A stretch of DNA of 64,000 nt from Cystobacter fuscus. Lineage in GTDB: Bacteria; Myxococcota; Myxococcia; Myxococcales; Myxococcaceae. Position 1 is the first letter of the stretch. The number at the start of each line of letters is the position of its first letter. This document shows, piece after piece, positions 54,719-64,000 of the stretch. Where the stretch lies: NCBI RefSeq assembly GCF_002305875.1, contig NZ_CP022098.1:3534001-3598000 (forward strand), read 5' to 3'. The position numbers and the translations under genes were made by a program. Under the pieces are notes generated by a model that was not told the origin of the DNA, did no database searches, and saw nothing but the letters and a program-made list of their open reading frames with translations.

Positions 54719-56113
54719 ATGGCACACAGTCCGGCCCCCACCACCGGCCGAGGTCACCCCAAGGGCCTCTACCTGCTGTTCACCACCGAGATGTGGGAGC
54801 GCATGAGCTATTACGGCATGCGCGCCCTGCTGGTGCTCTACATGGTGGGCGCCACCAGCAAGGGCGGCTTCGGCTGGAGTCAGGCCAAGGCGCTGGAGAT
54901 CTTCGGCCTGTACACTGGCCTGGTGTACGCCACGCCGGTGCTCGGCGGCTTCCTCGCGGACCGCTACCTGGGCCAGCGGCTGTCGGTGACGCTCGGTGGC
55001 ATCCTGATGATGTGCGGCCAGTTCGTCCTGGCGATGCCCGGCAACAACGAGGCCCTCTTCTACTCGGGCCTGGGCCTGCTGGTGGTGGGCAACGGCTTCT
55101 TCAAGCCCAACATCTCCACCATGGTGGGCGGCCTGTACGCGCCGGGTGACTCGCGCCGGGATGGCGCCTTCACCATCTTCTACATCGGCATCAACGTGGG
55201 CGCGTTCCTGGCCTCGGCGGTGTGCGGCACGCTGGGCGAGAAGTACGGCTGGCCCTGGGGCTTCGGCTCGGCGGGTGTGGGCATGGGGCTCGGCGTGCTC
55301 GTCTTCCTGCTGCTGGGCAACCGCTTCCTGGGTGACGTGGGCAAGAGCCCCTCCAAGGTGGTGCGCCAGGAGGGCAAGCCCGCGGCGCCCGCGGCGGCCC
55401 TCACGCGCGCCGAGGTGGATCGCATCGTGGTCATCCTCGTGCTCGCGCTCTTCGTCGTCTTCTTCTGGACGGCGTTCGAGCAGGCCGGCGGCCTGATGAA
55501 CCTCTACACGGACGCCAAGGTGGACCGGCACCTGTTCGGCTGGGAGGTGCCCACCACCTGGTTCCAGGCCATCAACCCCATCTTCATCATCGGGCTCGGT
55601 CCGATCTTCGCCGAGGCGTGGACGAACCTGGGCCGGCGCGGCAGGGATCCCTCCATCCCCGCGAAGATGGCCCTGGGCCTGCTGCTGGTGTCCTTCGGCT
55701 TCGTCTTCATGCTCGGGGCCTCCCGGCAGAGCGGGGCCGAGGGCAAGGCGGCGATGTTCTGGGTGGTGGCGGCCTACTTCTTCCACACCGCGGGCGAGCT
55801 GTGCCTGTCCCCGGTGGGGCTCTCCATGGTGACGAAGCTGGCGCCCGCCCGCTTCGCCTCGGCGCTCATGGGCGTGTGGTTCATCGCCAACGCGGTGGCC
55901 AACTACCTGGCGGGGCTCATCGGCGGCTACGCGGAGAAGCTGGGCGAGTTCGATCTCTTCCTGGCCATCACCGCCTTCACCGCCGTGGCCGGCGTGGTGC
56001 TGCTCGTCGTGTCGCCCGTGCTCAAGCGGATGATGCACGGCGCGGACGAGATCCGCCCGACCGCGCCGGCGGGCTCGGCGCAGGGGGGCGCGCACTCCGC
56101 CCCCGCGGCCTGA
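54719..56113 (+). CDS. POT-family proton-dependent oligopeptide transporter
   Basis: A 464-residue inner-membrane symporter for di- and tripeptides. It has about 14 helices, the family's E-x-x-E-R motif in FTTEMWERMSYYGMRALL, the GGFLADRYLGQR loop, the FKPNISTMVGGLY signature and the later FWTAFEQAGGLMNLY. The helical bundle typical of the family is complete. ATG 54719 has GAGGAC upstream. It converges with a second POT gene, with only 7 bases between stops. Confidence 0.95.
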   Translation: MAHSPAPTTGRGHPKGLYLLFTTEMWERMSYYGMRALLVLYMVGATSKGGFGWSQAKALEIFGLYTGLVYATPVLGGFLADRYLGQRLSVTLGGILMMCGQFVLAMPGNNEALFYSGLGLLVVGNGFFKPNISTMVGGLYAPGDSRRDGAFTIFYIGINVGAFLASAVCGTLGEKYGWPWGFGSAGVGMGLGVLVFLLLGNRFLGDVGKSPSKVVRQEGKPAAPAAALTRAEVDRIVVILVLALFVVFFWTAFEQAGGLMNLYTDAKVDRHLFGWEVPTTWFQAINPIFIIGLGPIFAEAWTNLGRRGRDPSIPAKMALGLLLVSFGFVFMLGASRQSGAEGKAAMFWVVAAYFFHTAGELCLSPVGLSMVTKLAPARFASALMGVWFIANAVANYLAGLIGGYAEKLGEFDLFLAITAFTAVAGVVLLVVSPVLKRMMHGADEIRPTAPAGSAQGGAHSAPAA

Positions 56114-56120
56114 GCGGGCG

Positions 56121-57581
56121 CTACAGCGCCTTCGAGCCGTCCACGAGGGAGGGAGGGGGCTGCGCGCGATCCGGCACGCTGCCCCCCACGTCCTGCTGGT
56201 AGTAGTCGCGCACCTGGTAGTGGCGGGCCATGAAGGCCATGGCCCCGGAGGCCAGGAGCGCGAGCCCTCCATAGAAGAAGAACTGGCCCGCGCCGCTGAA
56301 GACGTTGAGCGCGGAGGCGATGGCCACCGCCACGTTGGCCAGCGTGGTGGTGAGCAGCCACAGGCTCTGGATGATGCCCTTCATCTCGCGCGGCGCCTGG
56401 GTGTAGGCGAACTCGAGGCCCGTGGTGGACACGAGGATCTCCGACAGCGTGAGGACGATGTAGGGCAGGAGCTGCCAGGAGATGTTGAGCACGGTGCCCC
56501 GCTCCATCACCACCTGGAAGTAGCCCGCGATGGCGTAGGAGAACGCCCCCACCGCGAGCCCGAGCGGCATGCGGCGCAAGGGGGTGAGCTCCCAGCCCGC
56601 CTTCTGGAAGGCGGGGTACACGACGCCCACCAGCAGGGGGATGAGGATCATCACCAGGGCGGGGTTGATGAACTGCATCTGGCTGGGCTGGAAGGTGATG
56701 GGGCCCACGTGGGGATCCATGGCGCGCGCCTGGATGACCCAGGTGGACGCCTTCTGATCGAAGAGCATCCAGAAGAAGGGGATGGTGGGCAGCAGCAGTC
56801 CGCTGATGCGCAGCACGGCCTTGGCGCCCTCCACGGCCTCGGCGGGGTGTTCGCGCGTGGCGCCATCGAGCCAATGGGCGCCCTGGCCCCGGTGGCGCAG
56901 CGCGGAGCCGACGACCTTGAGGAAGGAGTGGGGGTTGGGCCCGGTGGGGGGCACCACCACGTAGTGCTTGCGGCCGCCCCAGAAGATGAGCGTGGCCACG
57001 AACATCAACACGCCCGGGATGCCGAACGCCACCGCGGGCCCCAGGTGCTTGAGCGTCAGGGGGATGGTCAGCGAGGCGAAGAAGGAGCCGAAGTTGATGG
57101 TCCAGTAGAAGATGGCGAAGACCTTCTTCACCAGGTGCTTGTTGTCCGCGGTGAACTGATCTCCCACCATGGCGCTCACGCACGGCTTGATGCCGCCGCT
57201 GCCCAGGGAGATGAGCACCAGGCCCGTATAGAAGCCCGTGGCGTTGTTCTCGAAGATCGCCAGGCACGCGTGGCCCAGGCAGTACACGAGGCTCAGCCAG
57301 AGGATGACCTTGTACTTGCCGAACCAGCGATCCGCGAGGTAGCCGCCCAGCAGCGGGCAGAAGTACACGCCCGCCATGAACAGGTGCATCAGGCTCTTGG
57401 CTTGAGCCGAGCGCGCGCCCTCGTCGGGCACGGCGTTGCGCAGCAGGTAGTCGATGAGGAACACCGTGAGGATGTTCCGCATCCCGTAGAAGCTGAAGCG
57501 CTCACAGGCCTCGTTGCCGATGATGTAGGGAATCTGTGGCGGGAATCGGTCCGAGGATGGAGCGCTGGGCGTGCGGGCCAT
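56121..57581 (-). CDS. POT-family transporter, second member
   Basis: A 486-residue peptide transporter with the E-x-x-E-R motif as IGNEACERFSFYGMRNIL, GGYLADRWFGKYK, a SGGIKPCVSAMVGDQF signature and NFGSFFASL helix. Sequence differs strongly from the neighbouring POT protein, so they are not a recent duplication. The late helices contain FDQKASTWVIQARAM, typical of the vertebrate-PepT-like subgroup. ATG 57581 is used since the earlier TTG gives no good site. Predation on other bacteria would supply peptides for both. Confidence 0.94.
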   Translation of the reverse strand: MARTPSAPSSDRFPPQIPYIIGNEACERFSFYGMRNILTVFLIDYLLRNAVPDEGARSAQAKSLMHLFMAGVYFCPLLGGYLADRWFGKYKVILWLSLVYCLGHACLAIFENNATGFYTGLVLISLGSGGIKPCVSAMVGDQFTADNKHLVKKVFAIFYWTINFGSFFASLTIPLTLKHLGPAVAFGIPGVLMFVATLIFWGGRKHYVVVPPTGPNPHSFLKVVGSALRHRGQGAHWLDGATREHPAEAVEGAKAVLRISGLLLPTIPFFWMLFDQKASTWVIQARAMDPHVGPITFQPSQMQFINPALVMILIPLLVGVVYPAFQKAGWELTPLRRMPLGLAVGAFSYAIAGYFQVVMERGTVLNISWQLLPYIVLTLSEILVSTTGLEFAYTQAPREMKGIIQSLWLLTTTLANVAVAIASALNVFSGAGQFFFYGGLALLASGAMAFMARHYQVRDYYQQDVGGSVPDRAQPPPSLVDGSKAL

Positions 57582-57656
57582 GGGCGGGGAGTGCCTTGCC
57601 GGTAGGGGGTCCAACCTCCCTGCCTACTCCACCGCCCACCCCGGCACAACCCGTGC

Positions 57657-58544
57657 TCAGGGTGCCAACGACAGACCGACGAAGGGCCCCGCGAACAGGT
57701 CGCGGTTGACGATGCCGTCCACCAGTCCCTGATCGCTCAGGTAGGTGGCGCGATAGCCCGCCCGCAGCCGCAAGAGGCTTCCCAGGTCCACCCCCACTCC
57801 GGCATCCCCGCTGAGCTGCACGTACGGCAGCGGCGTCCAGTGGGCGGAGGCCTCCAGCTTGAGGGGTCCCGCGACCTTCAGGCGGGCGCTCGTTCCCAGG
57901 CCTGGTCCAATCATGGTGACGTCCGGCGCGAACGCCGCGTCCAGGCCTCCGGTCAACCGCCACTTCACCCGGTCGTTGTTGACCAGCAGGACGCTCGGCC
58001 CGAGCGAGAACAGGGAGATGGCGTCACGGCCCATGCCGCCGCCCTCCGCGGCCAGGTTGAACAGGTCCAACCTCGTCCCGAAGCCGAACCGCTGCCCGTC
58101 CACATTCAACCCCAGCCCCACCGAGTAGCCCTCCCTCACGACGCCCGTGTCCACCCTCAGGTCCAGCGCGGCGGGCGGGGTGGTCACGTCCTGCGCGCTC
58201 GGAGGAGGCGGCGGCGGACGCAGGCGACGCCACGTCAGGTCATACCCATAGTACCGGCCGTAGCTCGGTACGCCGGCGCCCAGGAAGGGCCACGCCCAGG
58301 CGGGATCGAAGTAGTAATAGCTGCCCCATGGATAGCCGTAATACCCGTAATACCCGCGCGGGTAGTAGCCATAGTTGGGCCTTCCTCCCCAGTGATTCCC
58401 TCCACCGCCAGGCCGGGAGGGACCTCCTCCCCCGGGAGATGACGACGGCGGAGGGGTCGAGCGCTTGCCGAAGCGCGCCTCGGCCTCACCCGTGCCGAGT
58501 CCGATGGTCGCCACGGTTAGAACCAGTCCTACTTGTTTCCACAT
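57657..58544 (-). CDS. Secreted protein with predicted outer-membrane beta-barrel domain
   Basis: A 295-residue protein with a signal peptide (MWKQVGLVLTVATIGLGTGEAEA). A Gly/Pro/Tyr-rich linker follows (YYPRGYYGYYGYPWG). From about residue 125 alternating hydrophobic strands (LDLRVDTGVV, YSVGLGLNVDG, FGFGTRLDLF, AISLFSLGPSVLLV, RLTGGLDAAF, GTSARLKVAGPLKL, GDAGVGVDLGS) end in aromatic FVGLSLAP, as in outer-membrane barrels. ATG 58544 gives the signal peptide. No specific transport motif is seen. Confidence 0.8.
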   Translation of the reverse strand: MWKQVGLVLTVATIGLGTGEAEARFGKRSTPPPSSSPGGGGPSRPGGGGNHWGGRPNYGYYPRGYYGYYGYPWGSYYYFDPAWAWPFLGAGVPSYGRYYGYDLTWRRLRPPPPPPSAQDVTTPPAALDLRVDTGVVREGYSVGLGLNVDGQRFGFGTRLDLFNLAAEGGGMGRDAISLFSLGPSVLLVNNDRVKWRLTGGLDAAFAPDVTMIGPGLGTSARLKVAGPLKLEASAHWTPLPYVQLSGDAGVGVDLGSLLRLRAGYRATYLSDQGLVDGIVNRDLFAGPFVGLSLAP

Positions 58545-59229
58545 GGTCCCACTCCGATAACGAAGGGCCCGTGTCGTGCGGCCCCTCTCTTGACATGAAG
58601 ATAATAAGCGCGCCGCTGGCACGCTCGGACCGAGCCCCTCTCGGGGAGCGGACAGAAGACCCGCTGGGGGCCCGACGTTTCGCCCCGGAATTTATTCACG
58701 GATTTTTTCGTGGGGCCACCTGGTGGGGGCTCGGACCCGGCGTCACCCGCGCATCCACGGACCGACCCTGGCGCGGCGGGGGCGGGGCACCCGGGGGCCG
58801 GGCCGAGGCGGCCTCACGGTGCGCGTGTGGATGGGTTTGCTCCGTCATCCCAATCCCACTGTTTCCGGGCGGCCGGGCCGCGGCGTATGTGTTTCCGGAC
58901 ATCTCTGCTGCGTGGGTGCTCGGATTGGATGCCAATCCACGACTGTCAGGGATGAAGGGGGTCCACATCCACGAAGGGATGAGAGGTTTCAATCCTGGTG
59001 AAGAGCGACGCGGGGACGGTGGTCCCTCGCGAAAGCCTTCTCGGAAGTTGTGATGTTGAATGCCGAGCAGCAGCGCCACATGCCCGGAAACTCCGCGGCT
59101 GCTCGCCTTGACCCACGAGAGATCGTGCGCCACAGTCATCCCCGGCGATACGGCTGTTCCCGCACGAGCGTCCATGGGGCTCGCGCGTTCCTCTCGCGAT
59201 TCAATTGAGCGCGTTTTTCCATCATCGAT
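58545..59229. other. 685-base intergenic region without a recognised gene
   Basis: It lies between the divergent outer-membrane-protein gene and the AMP-ligase operon. Several overlapping open frames exist on both strands, but none has a ribosome site or family features. Promoters of both neighbours should be here. The A/T-rich pocket near 58685-58715 is the most promoter-like part. I see no conserved RNA structure. Confidence 0.6.
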
Positions 59230-60582
59230 ATGTCTAACTTGAAGGCACGACTCGAGCAATTCGGGTCCAGGCCCGCACTCGTCTTTCGCGGATCAACGAT
59301 AAGCTATGCCGAGCTGTGTGAACGCGCCAACGCGTTCGCGACGTTGCTGACGTCGGAAGGGATCGCTCCGGGCGAGTGCGTGGCACTTCGCGGAGATTTT
59401 TCCCCCAACACGGTGGCTCTCCTGCTCGCGCTCGCTGACCACCGCTGCATCGCCGTTCCCCTCGGCAGATCGGCACGCGCGCAGCACGCCTCGTGGTTCG
59501 AGATCGCCCAGGTCACCCGCCTCTTCGACTTCAACGAAGACGACACCTGGCGCCCGAGCCGGGTGCCATGGCGGGGCGAGGCGAATCCCCTCCTGGCGCA
59601 ACTGCGCTCCGACGGGCGCGCGGGCATCGTCTTCTTCTCCTCCGGGACGAGCGGGGCGCCCAAGGCCATGTTGCACGCGGTCGACCGGATCCTCGAGAAA
59701 TTCGCGCGGCCACGAGCGCCTCGCCGCACGCTGAGCTTCCTGTTGCTCGATCACGCCGGTGGCATCAACACGTTGTTCGGCATCCTCACCGGCGGCGGAA
59801 CACTGGTCGCTCCCGAGGGCCGCACTCCGGATGCGATCTGCGCGCTGATTCAAGAATACCGCGTCGAGCTCCTGCCAACGACGCCCACGTTCCTGAACGT
59901 CATGCTGCTCGCCGAGGCGCACCAGCGCTACGATCTCTCGTCGCTCGAGCTGATCACCTACGGCACCGAGCCCATGCCCGAGTCGACGCTCAAGGCGGTG
60001 CACCGCGCCCTGCCAGGCGTGCGCATCAAGCAGACCTACGGCCTCAGCGAGCTCGGCGCGCTCGCCACGCGCTCCGAAGCCGATGACTCGCTTTGGATCC
60101 AGATCGGCGGCGAGGGGTACGAGGCGAAGGTCGAAGGGGGCACGCTGCGCATCCGCACGAAGATGGCGATGCTCGGCTACCTCAACGCGCCCTCGCCGTT
60201 CGACGCCGAGGGGTGGATGGATACGGGCGACGCGGTCGAGGTGCGCGGCGACTACGTGCGCGTCCTCGGCCGGCAGTCCGAGCTCATCAACGTCGGCGGC
60301 CAGAAAGTCTTTCCCCAGGAGGTGGAGAACGTCATCCTCGGCGTGCCCAACGTCAAGGACGTGCTCGTGCAGGGCAGGGCGAGCCCCGTCGTCGGACAGC
60401 TCGTCGTGGCGACGGTGCAGCTCGCCCGGCCCGAGCCCGCCGACGAGATCCGCAAGCGGGTGCGCGAGTTCTGCAAGGACAAACTGGATGCTTTCAAGAT
60501 CCCCGCGGTCGTGACGGTCACGGAGAGTGAGCTCTCCAATGAGCGCATGAAGAAGGCGCGCACCAGGACGGCGTATGTCTGA
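59230..60582 (+). CDS. AMP-forming acyl/aryl-CoA-ligase-type adenylation enzyme
   Basis: A 450-residue member of the ANL superfamily. It has the phosphate loop IVFFSSGTSGAPKAM, the LLPTTPTFLNVM region, YGLSELGALATRSE (A5), GWMDTGDAV (A7), LGRQSELINVGGQKV (A8) and the C-terminal catalytic Lys in SNERMKKAR. It lacks a carrier domain. It would activate a carboxylic acid as acyl-AMP and could load the carrier of the third gene in the operon. The specificity pocket is not readable by eye. The ribosome site is weak. Its end overlaps the SDR start by 8 bases. Confidence 0.9.
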   Translation: MSNLKARLEQFGSRPALVFRGSTISYAELCERANAFATLLTSEGIAPGECVALRGDFSPNTVALLLALADHRCIAVPLGRSARAQHASWFEIAQVTRLFDFNEDDTWRPSRVPWRGEANPLLAQLRSDGRAGIVFFSSGTSGAPKAMLHAVDRILEKFARPRAPRRTLSFLLLDHAGGINTLFGILTGGGTLVAPEGRTPDAICALIQEYRVELLPTTPTFLNVMLLAEAHQRYDLSSLELITYGTEPMPESTLKAVHRALPGVRIKQTYGLSELGALATRSEADDSLWIQIGGEGYEAKVEGGTLRIRTKMAMLGYLNAPSPFDAEGWMDTGDAVEVRGDYVRVLGRQSELINVGGQKVFPQEVENVILGVPNVKDVLVQGRASPVVGQLVVATVQLARPEPADEIRKRVREFCKDKLDAFKIPAVVTVTESELSNERMKKARTRTAYV

Positions 60583-61309
60583 GAAAACCCTCGTCATCGT
60601 GAGTGGTGGGAGCCGTGGTCTGGGCGAGCACCTGGTGCGCGCCCTGCTCGCGGACGGCCACCCGGTCGCGACCTTCAGCCGTGGCAGGACTCCCTTCATC
60701 GACGGCTGCATGGCCGAACATCCGGAGCGCTTCTACTGGGAGGAGTGTGACATCACCGACGCGCCGAGGCTGGATCGCTTCGTCGCCGAGTGCACGCGCC
60801 GGTTCGGCCCGGTCGGCACGCTGATCAACAACGCGGCGTTCGCCACCGATGGGTTGTTTCTCTTCGCGCGACGAAACGACATGCACAAGGCGCTCGCCGT
60901 GAACGTGGAAGCGGTCATGAACCTGACGCAGACGTGTCTGGCCGGCATGATTCGCGCGCGCAAGGGTATCATCATCAACGTCTCGTCCGTCTCCGCCGTG
61001 CGCGGCATCAAGGGCGTCGCGGCGTATGGGGCGACCAAGGCCGCCGTGGATGGCTTCACGCGCGGGCTCGCGCGAGAGATCGGCTCGCAAGGCATTCGCG
61101 TCAACTCGGTCGCGCTTGGCTATTTCGAGAGCGCGATGAGCACGGCGCTGCTCGATTCGGATCAGGTCAAGAAAATCGTTGAACGCACGCCGCTCAAGCG
61201 CGTCGGCCACATCGAGGAGATGGTCGGCGTGATTCGTTTCCTGATGTCCCCGGCGGCCGGGTTCATCACCGGGCAAACGCTCCTGGTCGATGGAGGACTG
61301 ACATGCTGA
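60575..61309 (+). CDS. Short-chain dehydrogenase/reductase (FabG-like)
   Basis: A 244-residue NAD(P)H enzyme with VSGGSRGLGEHLV, NNAAF, the catalytic Ser in INVSSVSAV and YGATKAAVDGF (Tyr-x-x-x-Lys). The C-terminus has PLKRVGHIEEMVGVIRFLMS and GQTLLVDGG, as in FabG. It overlaps the AMP ligase by 8 bases and the carrier-reductase gene by 7 bases. It could reduce a keto group on a carrier-bound acyl chain or the aldehyde that the terminal reductase releases. Confidence 0.92.
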   Translation: MSEKTLVIVSGGSRGLGEHLVRALLADGHPVATFSRGRTPFIDGCMAEHPERFYWEECDITDAPRLDRFVAECTRRFGPVGTLINNAAFATDGLFLFARRNDMHKALAVNVEAVMNLTQTCLAGMIRARKGIIINVSSVSAVRGIKGVAAYGATKAAVDGFTRGLAREIGSQGIRVNSVALGYFESAMSTALLDSDQVKKIVERTPLKRVGHIEEMVGVIRFLMSPAAGFITGQTLLVDGGLTC

Positions 61310-62751
61310 AGATCAAAGACGCGGTATGCAAGGCCATCAATGACGTGCTCTCGGAGGACGGACGGACGCTCGAATCGACCGCCGACGAGACGAAGCTGTC
61401 CTCGCTCGGACTCGATTCCCTGTCCATGGCGCGGGTGATCGTCACCCTGGATGACGAATGCAAGGTGGCCCCATTCACCCAGGGCGGGGTCGACGTGACG
61501 AGCATCCGGACGCTCGGCGATCTCTACCGGGCCTACTCCCTCTCCCCGGCGGAGGGAGCGAAGGAGTCGCTTCCCGTGGAGGCGGACGTGGCGCTCGCCG
61601 CGGACGTCGTCCCGTCCGCCGTCCGGACCATTGATTCGAAGGAGATCCTCCTCACGGGCGCCACGGGCTTCCTGGGCAGTCATCTGCTCGATGAACTTCT
61701 CGACCAGACAGACGCGGTGATCCATTGCCTCGTTCGTGCCGACGACGCCAACGCGGCCCTCACGCGCGTGGCGAAGAGCATGGAGCGCCGCGGTCTGCCT
61801 CTGGGGGACCGCTTGCGCCGCGTCCGCGCCATCGTGGGGGACGTCTCGCAGCCGCGCTTCGGGCTCTCCGAGAAGGAGTACGAGGAGCTCGCGTCACGGG
61901 TCGGGGTCGTCCACCACTGCGCGGCGTGGATCAACTTCCTCTTCCCCTACACGACCCTCAAGCCGTCGAACGTCGTCGGCACCGAAGAGGCGCTCCGCTT
62001 CGCATGCACGGGCCGCACCAAGCAGTTCCACTACATCTCGACGCTCGGCGTCTTCTGCGGGCTGCAACACGCGAGGAACACGGTGAGCGAGTCGACGCCG
62101 GTGGGCCCCTGCGGACCGATGGCGCTCGGCTACGAGGAGAGCAAGTGGGTCGCGGAGCAGCTCGTCGTCGAGGCGCGGGGCCGCGGCCTGCCCGTCACCA
62201 TCTACCGCACGCCCTTTCTCACGGGACACTCCGTCACCGGTGCGTGGGAAGCCACGGATCTGTACCGCTTGCTGCTCGAGGGGTGCATCCAGATGGGCGC
62301 CGCGCCGGACTGGGACCATGAGATGGCCGCCGTCCCCGTCGACTGCGTGAGCCGCGGCATCATCCGCCTGTCGCTCCAGGAGTCGTCCCTCGGGAAGATC
62401 TTCCACATGAGTCACCCCGCGCCCATCACCTGGGGCTACTTCGTGAAGCAGCTCGACTCCCACGGCTATCCCGTGCGCCTCGTTCCCGTCGCGGAGTGGC
62501 TGCGGATGCTGCTCGGCGCGATCGACCGGCGGGAGCCCAATGCGCTCGCCCCGGTCCGTCCGCTCTTCACGCCCAACGCCGAGGACGGAAGGACGATCCT
62601 CGACCGCCTGGCGCGCGACCGCGTGGCGATCCTCGGCTGCGAGCAGACCCAGACGGTCCTGAAGGACAACGGCGTGGGCTGTCCCGCCTTCACGCCGGAG
62701 CTGCTGGTCCGGTACGCGGCGCGGGCGGTGGGTGGGTCGGCGCGCCGCTGA
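61303..62751 (+). CDS. Carrier protein fused to NAD(P)-dependent thioester reductase
   Basis: A 482-residue protein. Residues 1-80 are an acyl/peptidyl carrier with phosphopantetheine Ser39 in SSLGLDSLSMAR. From about 108 runs a thioester-reductase domain of the CAR/NRPS R-domain class: ILLTGATGFLGSHLLDELL, VHHCAAWINFLFPYTTLKPSNVVGTEEALR-like region, YISTLGV, and the catalytic GYEESKWVAEQL (Tyr-x-x-x-Lys). Such domains reduce the carrier-bound acid to an aldehyde. The adenylation part sits in a separate gene two positions upstream, so the operon is a split carboxylic acid reductase with an added SDR. Its stop is 6 bases from the convergent uvrA. Confidence 0.92.
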   Translation: MLKIKDAVCKAINDVLSEDGRTLESTADETKLSSLGLDSLSMARVIVTLDDECKVAPFTQGGVDVTSIRTLGDLYRAYSLSPAEGAKESLPVEADVALAADVVPSAVRTIDSKEILLTGATGFLGSHLLDELLDQTDAVIHCLVRADDANAALTRVAKSMERRGLPLGDRLRRVRAIVGDVSQPRFGLSEKEYEELASRVGVVHHCAAWINFLFPYTTLKPSNVVGTEEALRFACTGRTKQFHYISTLGVFCGLQHARNTVSESTPVGPCGPMALGYEESKWVAEQLVVEARGRGLPVTIYRTPFLTGHSVTGAWEATDLYRLLLEGCIQMGAAPDWDHEMAAVPVDCVSRGIIRLSLQESSLGKIFHMSHPAPITWGYFVKQLDSHGYPVRLVPVAEWLRMLLGAIDRREPNALAPVRPLFTPNAEDGRTILDRLARDRVAILGCEQTQTVLKDNGVGCPAFTPELLVRYAARAVGGSARR

Positions 62752-62757
62752 CGCGTG

Positions 62758-64000
62758 CTAGGCGGCGGGAGACGCCACCTCGGGGGGCCGCTGGCCCACG
62801 CGGTGGCGTCGCTTCTTCGTCAGCACGTACTTCAGGTAGCGCCCGGTGTGGCTCTCCTTCACCTCGGCCACCTGCTCCGGCGTCCCCGTGGCGAGCAGCT
62901 GTCCTCCGGCCGCTCCCCCCTCGGGGCCCATGTCGATCACCCAGTCCGCGCTCTTGATGACGTCCAGGCAGTGCTCGATGACGAGCACCGTGTTGCCCGC
63001 CTCCACCAGCCGGTTGAGCACCTGCAAGAGCTTGCGGATGTCCTCGAAGTGCAGGCCGGTGGTGGGCTCGTCGAGGATGTAGAGCGTGCGGCCGGTGGCC
63101 ACGCGCGCCAGCTCCCGCGCCAGCTTGATGCGCTGCGCCTCGCCGCCCGACAGCGTGGGCGAGCTCTGCCCCAGCCGGATGTAGCCCAGGCCCACGTCCT
63201 CCAGCGTCTGGAGCACGCGCATGATGTCCTTGTGCGCGGCGAACAGTTGCATCGCCTCGCGCACGCTCATGTCGAGCACCTCGGCGATGTTCTTGCCCTT
63301 GTAGCGCACCCGGAGCGTGGCCTCGTTGAAGCGCTTGCCGCCGCACACCTCGCACGGCACGTACACGTCCGCGAGGAAGTGCATCTCCACGAGCTTCACG
63401 CCATCTCCCTCGCACGCCTCGCAGCGCCCGCCCTTGATGTTGAAGGAGAAGCGCCCGGCGGTGTAGCCGAACGCGCGCGCCTCCGGTGTCAGGGCGAACA
63501 CCTCGCGGATGCTGTCGAAGAGCTTCGTGTACGTCGCCGGGTTGCTGCGCGGCGTGCGCCCGATGGGCCGCTGGTCGATGTCGATGACCTTGTCCAGGTT
63601 CTCCAGCCCGAGCACCGCCTTGTGCTTGCCCGGCACCTCCCGGCTCTCGTAGAGCGCGCGCGCCGCGGCGGGGTAGAGGATCTCGTTGATGAGCGTGGAC
63701 TTGCCCGCGCCGGACACGCCTGTGACGGCCACGAACAGGCCCAGGGGGATGTCCACCGTCACGTCCTTGAGGTTGTTCTCCCGGGCGCCCTGGATGGTCA
63801 CCTTGTTCTTGCCCGGAGCCCGGCGCTGGGACGGTATTTCGATCTCCTTGCGGCCGGAGAGGTACGCGCCGGTGAGGCTCTTCTCGTTGTCCATCACCTC
63901 GGCCGGCGTGCCCGCGGCCACCACCTGGCCCCCCAGCTCGCCCGCGCCGGGGCCGAAGTCCACCAGGTAGTCCGCCTCCTCCATCGTCTCCTCGTCGTGC
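62758..64000 (-). CDS. uvrA: UvrA excinuclease ABC subunit A, C-terminal part (5' end outside window)
   Basis: The frame stays open to the end of the window, so the N-terminal two-thirds are missing. The visible 413 residues contain the second ATPase: Walker [13 protein letters not shown], the zinc module [10 protein letters not shown] with CEVCGGKRF, signature LSGGEAQR, and Walker [11 protein letters not shown]. UvrA dimers load UvrB onto damaged DNA for nucleotide excision repair. Sequence and length are normal for the family. Confidence 0.97.
   Translation of the reverse strand, partial: HDEETMEEADYLVDFGPGAGELGGQVVAAGTPAEVMDNEKSLTGAYLSGRKEIEIPSQRRAPGKNKVTIQGARENNLKDVTVDIPLGLFVAVTGVSGAGKSTLINEILYPAAARALYESREVPGKHKAVLGLENLDKVIDIDQRPIGRTPRSNPATYTKLFDSIREVFALTPEARAFGYTAGRFSFNIKGGRCEACEGDGVKLVEMHFLADVYVPCEVCGGKRFNEATLRVRYKGKNIAEVLDMSVREAMQLFAAHKDIMRVLQTLEDVGLGYIRLGQSSPTLSGGEAQRIKLARELARVATGRTLYILDEPTTGLHFEDIRKLLQVLNRLVEAGNTVLVIEHCLDVIKSADWVIDMGPEGGAAGGQLLATGTPEQVAEVKESHTGRYLKYVLTKKRRHRVGQRPPEVASPAA

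Noticed and set aside
58328-59259. Overlapping frames on both strands in the 58.5-59.2 kb gap
   Set aside because: No ribosome site, signal peptide or domain; likely chance open frames in GC-rich DNA.

Overview
The window is high-GC DNA with tightly packed genes and looks like a chromosomal piece of a predatory, multicellular delta-proteobacterium. I infer a myxobacterium of the Cystobacter/Archangium/Stigmatella type. The reasons are SitA/SitI-type polymorphic toxin genes, several Hanks-type Ser/Thr kinases, hybrid histidine kinases, many TPR proteins, cysteine-rich secreted proteins, a secreted chitinase and natural-product-like operons. No rRNA, tRNA or CRISPR array was recognised.

Layout. 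0-5.2 kb holds the tail of a PEGA-like membrane protein, a sulfur-transfer pair (rhodanese plus rhodanese-MoeB/ThiF fusion), an IscA/HesB protein and a lipoprotein GH18 chitinase. 5.6-10.8 kb is the most novel-looking locus: a coupled four-gene operon with a 51-residue Gly-Gly-leader precursor carrying a Cys-flanked (Ser-Lys) repeat, a Ser/Thr kinase with a PqqD/RRE-like N-terminus, a C39-peptidase ABC exporter and an HlyD adaptor. I read it as a RiPP pathway whose only modifying enzyme is a kinase. 11-17 kb has a TPR protein, a DUF3626-like (possibly ADP-ribosyltransferase-related) protein, a Cys-rich membrane protein with a small lipoprotein, and a SitA-like toxin whose N-terminus has been replaced in frame by an IS3-family OrfA fragment, followed by its imm11-like immunity gene.

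17-28.6 kb carries a secreted beta-propeller, a truncated TetR gene, a GNAT, three family-4 glycosyltransferases, an iron alcohol dehydrogenase coupled to a PAS histidine kinase, an XRE-cupin regulator with an operator-like palindrome over its start, an aldo/keto reductase and an imine-reductase-like enzyme. 28.7-34.1 kb is a five-gene operon for 4-hydroxyphenylglycine: hydroxymandelate synthase, hydroxymandelate oxidase, PhyH-type dioxygenase, aminotransferase and EamA exporter. No NRPS is in the window.

34.7-48.1 kb holds a pentapeptide-repeat protein, a second TPR paralogue, a Gly/Ala/Lys-rich repeat protein, a Phd antitoxin fragment broken by a small inverted-repeat element, and a run of housekeeping genes: histidine phosphatase, thioesterase, deoxynucleoside kinase, GDPD, Ser/Thr kinase, SprT-like metalloprotease, a polytopic membrane protein, a secreted metallothionein-like protein, a zinc-ribbon protein and nadA. 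48.5-64 kb has a coupled PilZ / methyltransferase / double histidine kinase operon, two tail-to-tail POT transporters, an outer-membrane-like protein, a three-gene operon resembling a split carboxylic acid reductase (AMP ligase, SDR, carrier-reductase), and the 3' part of uvrA running off the window.
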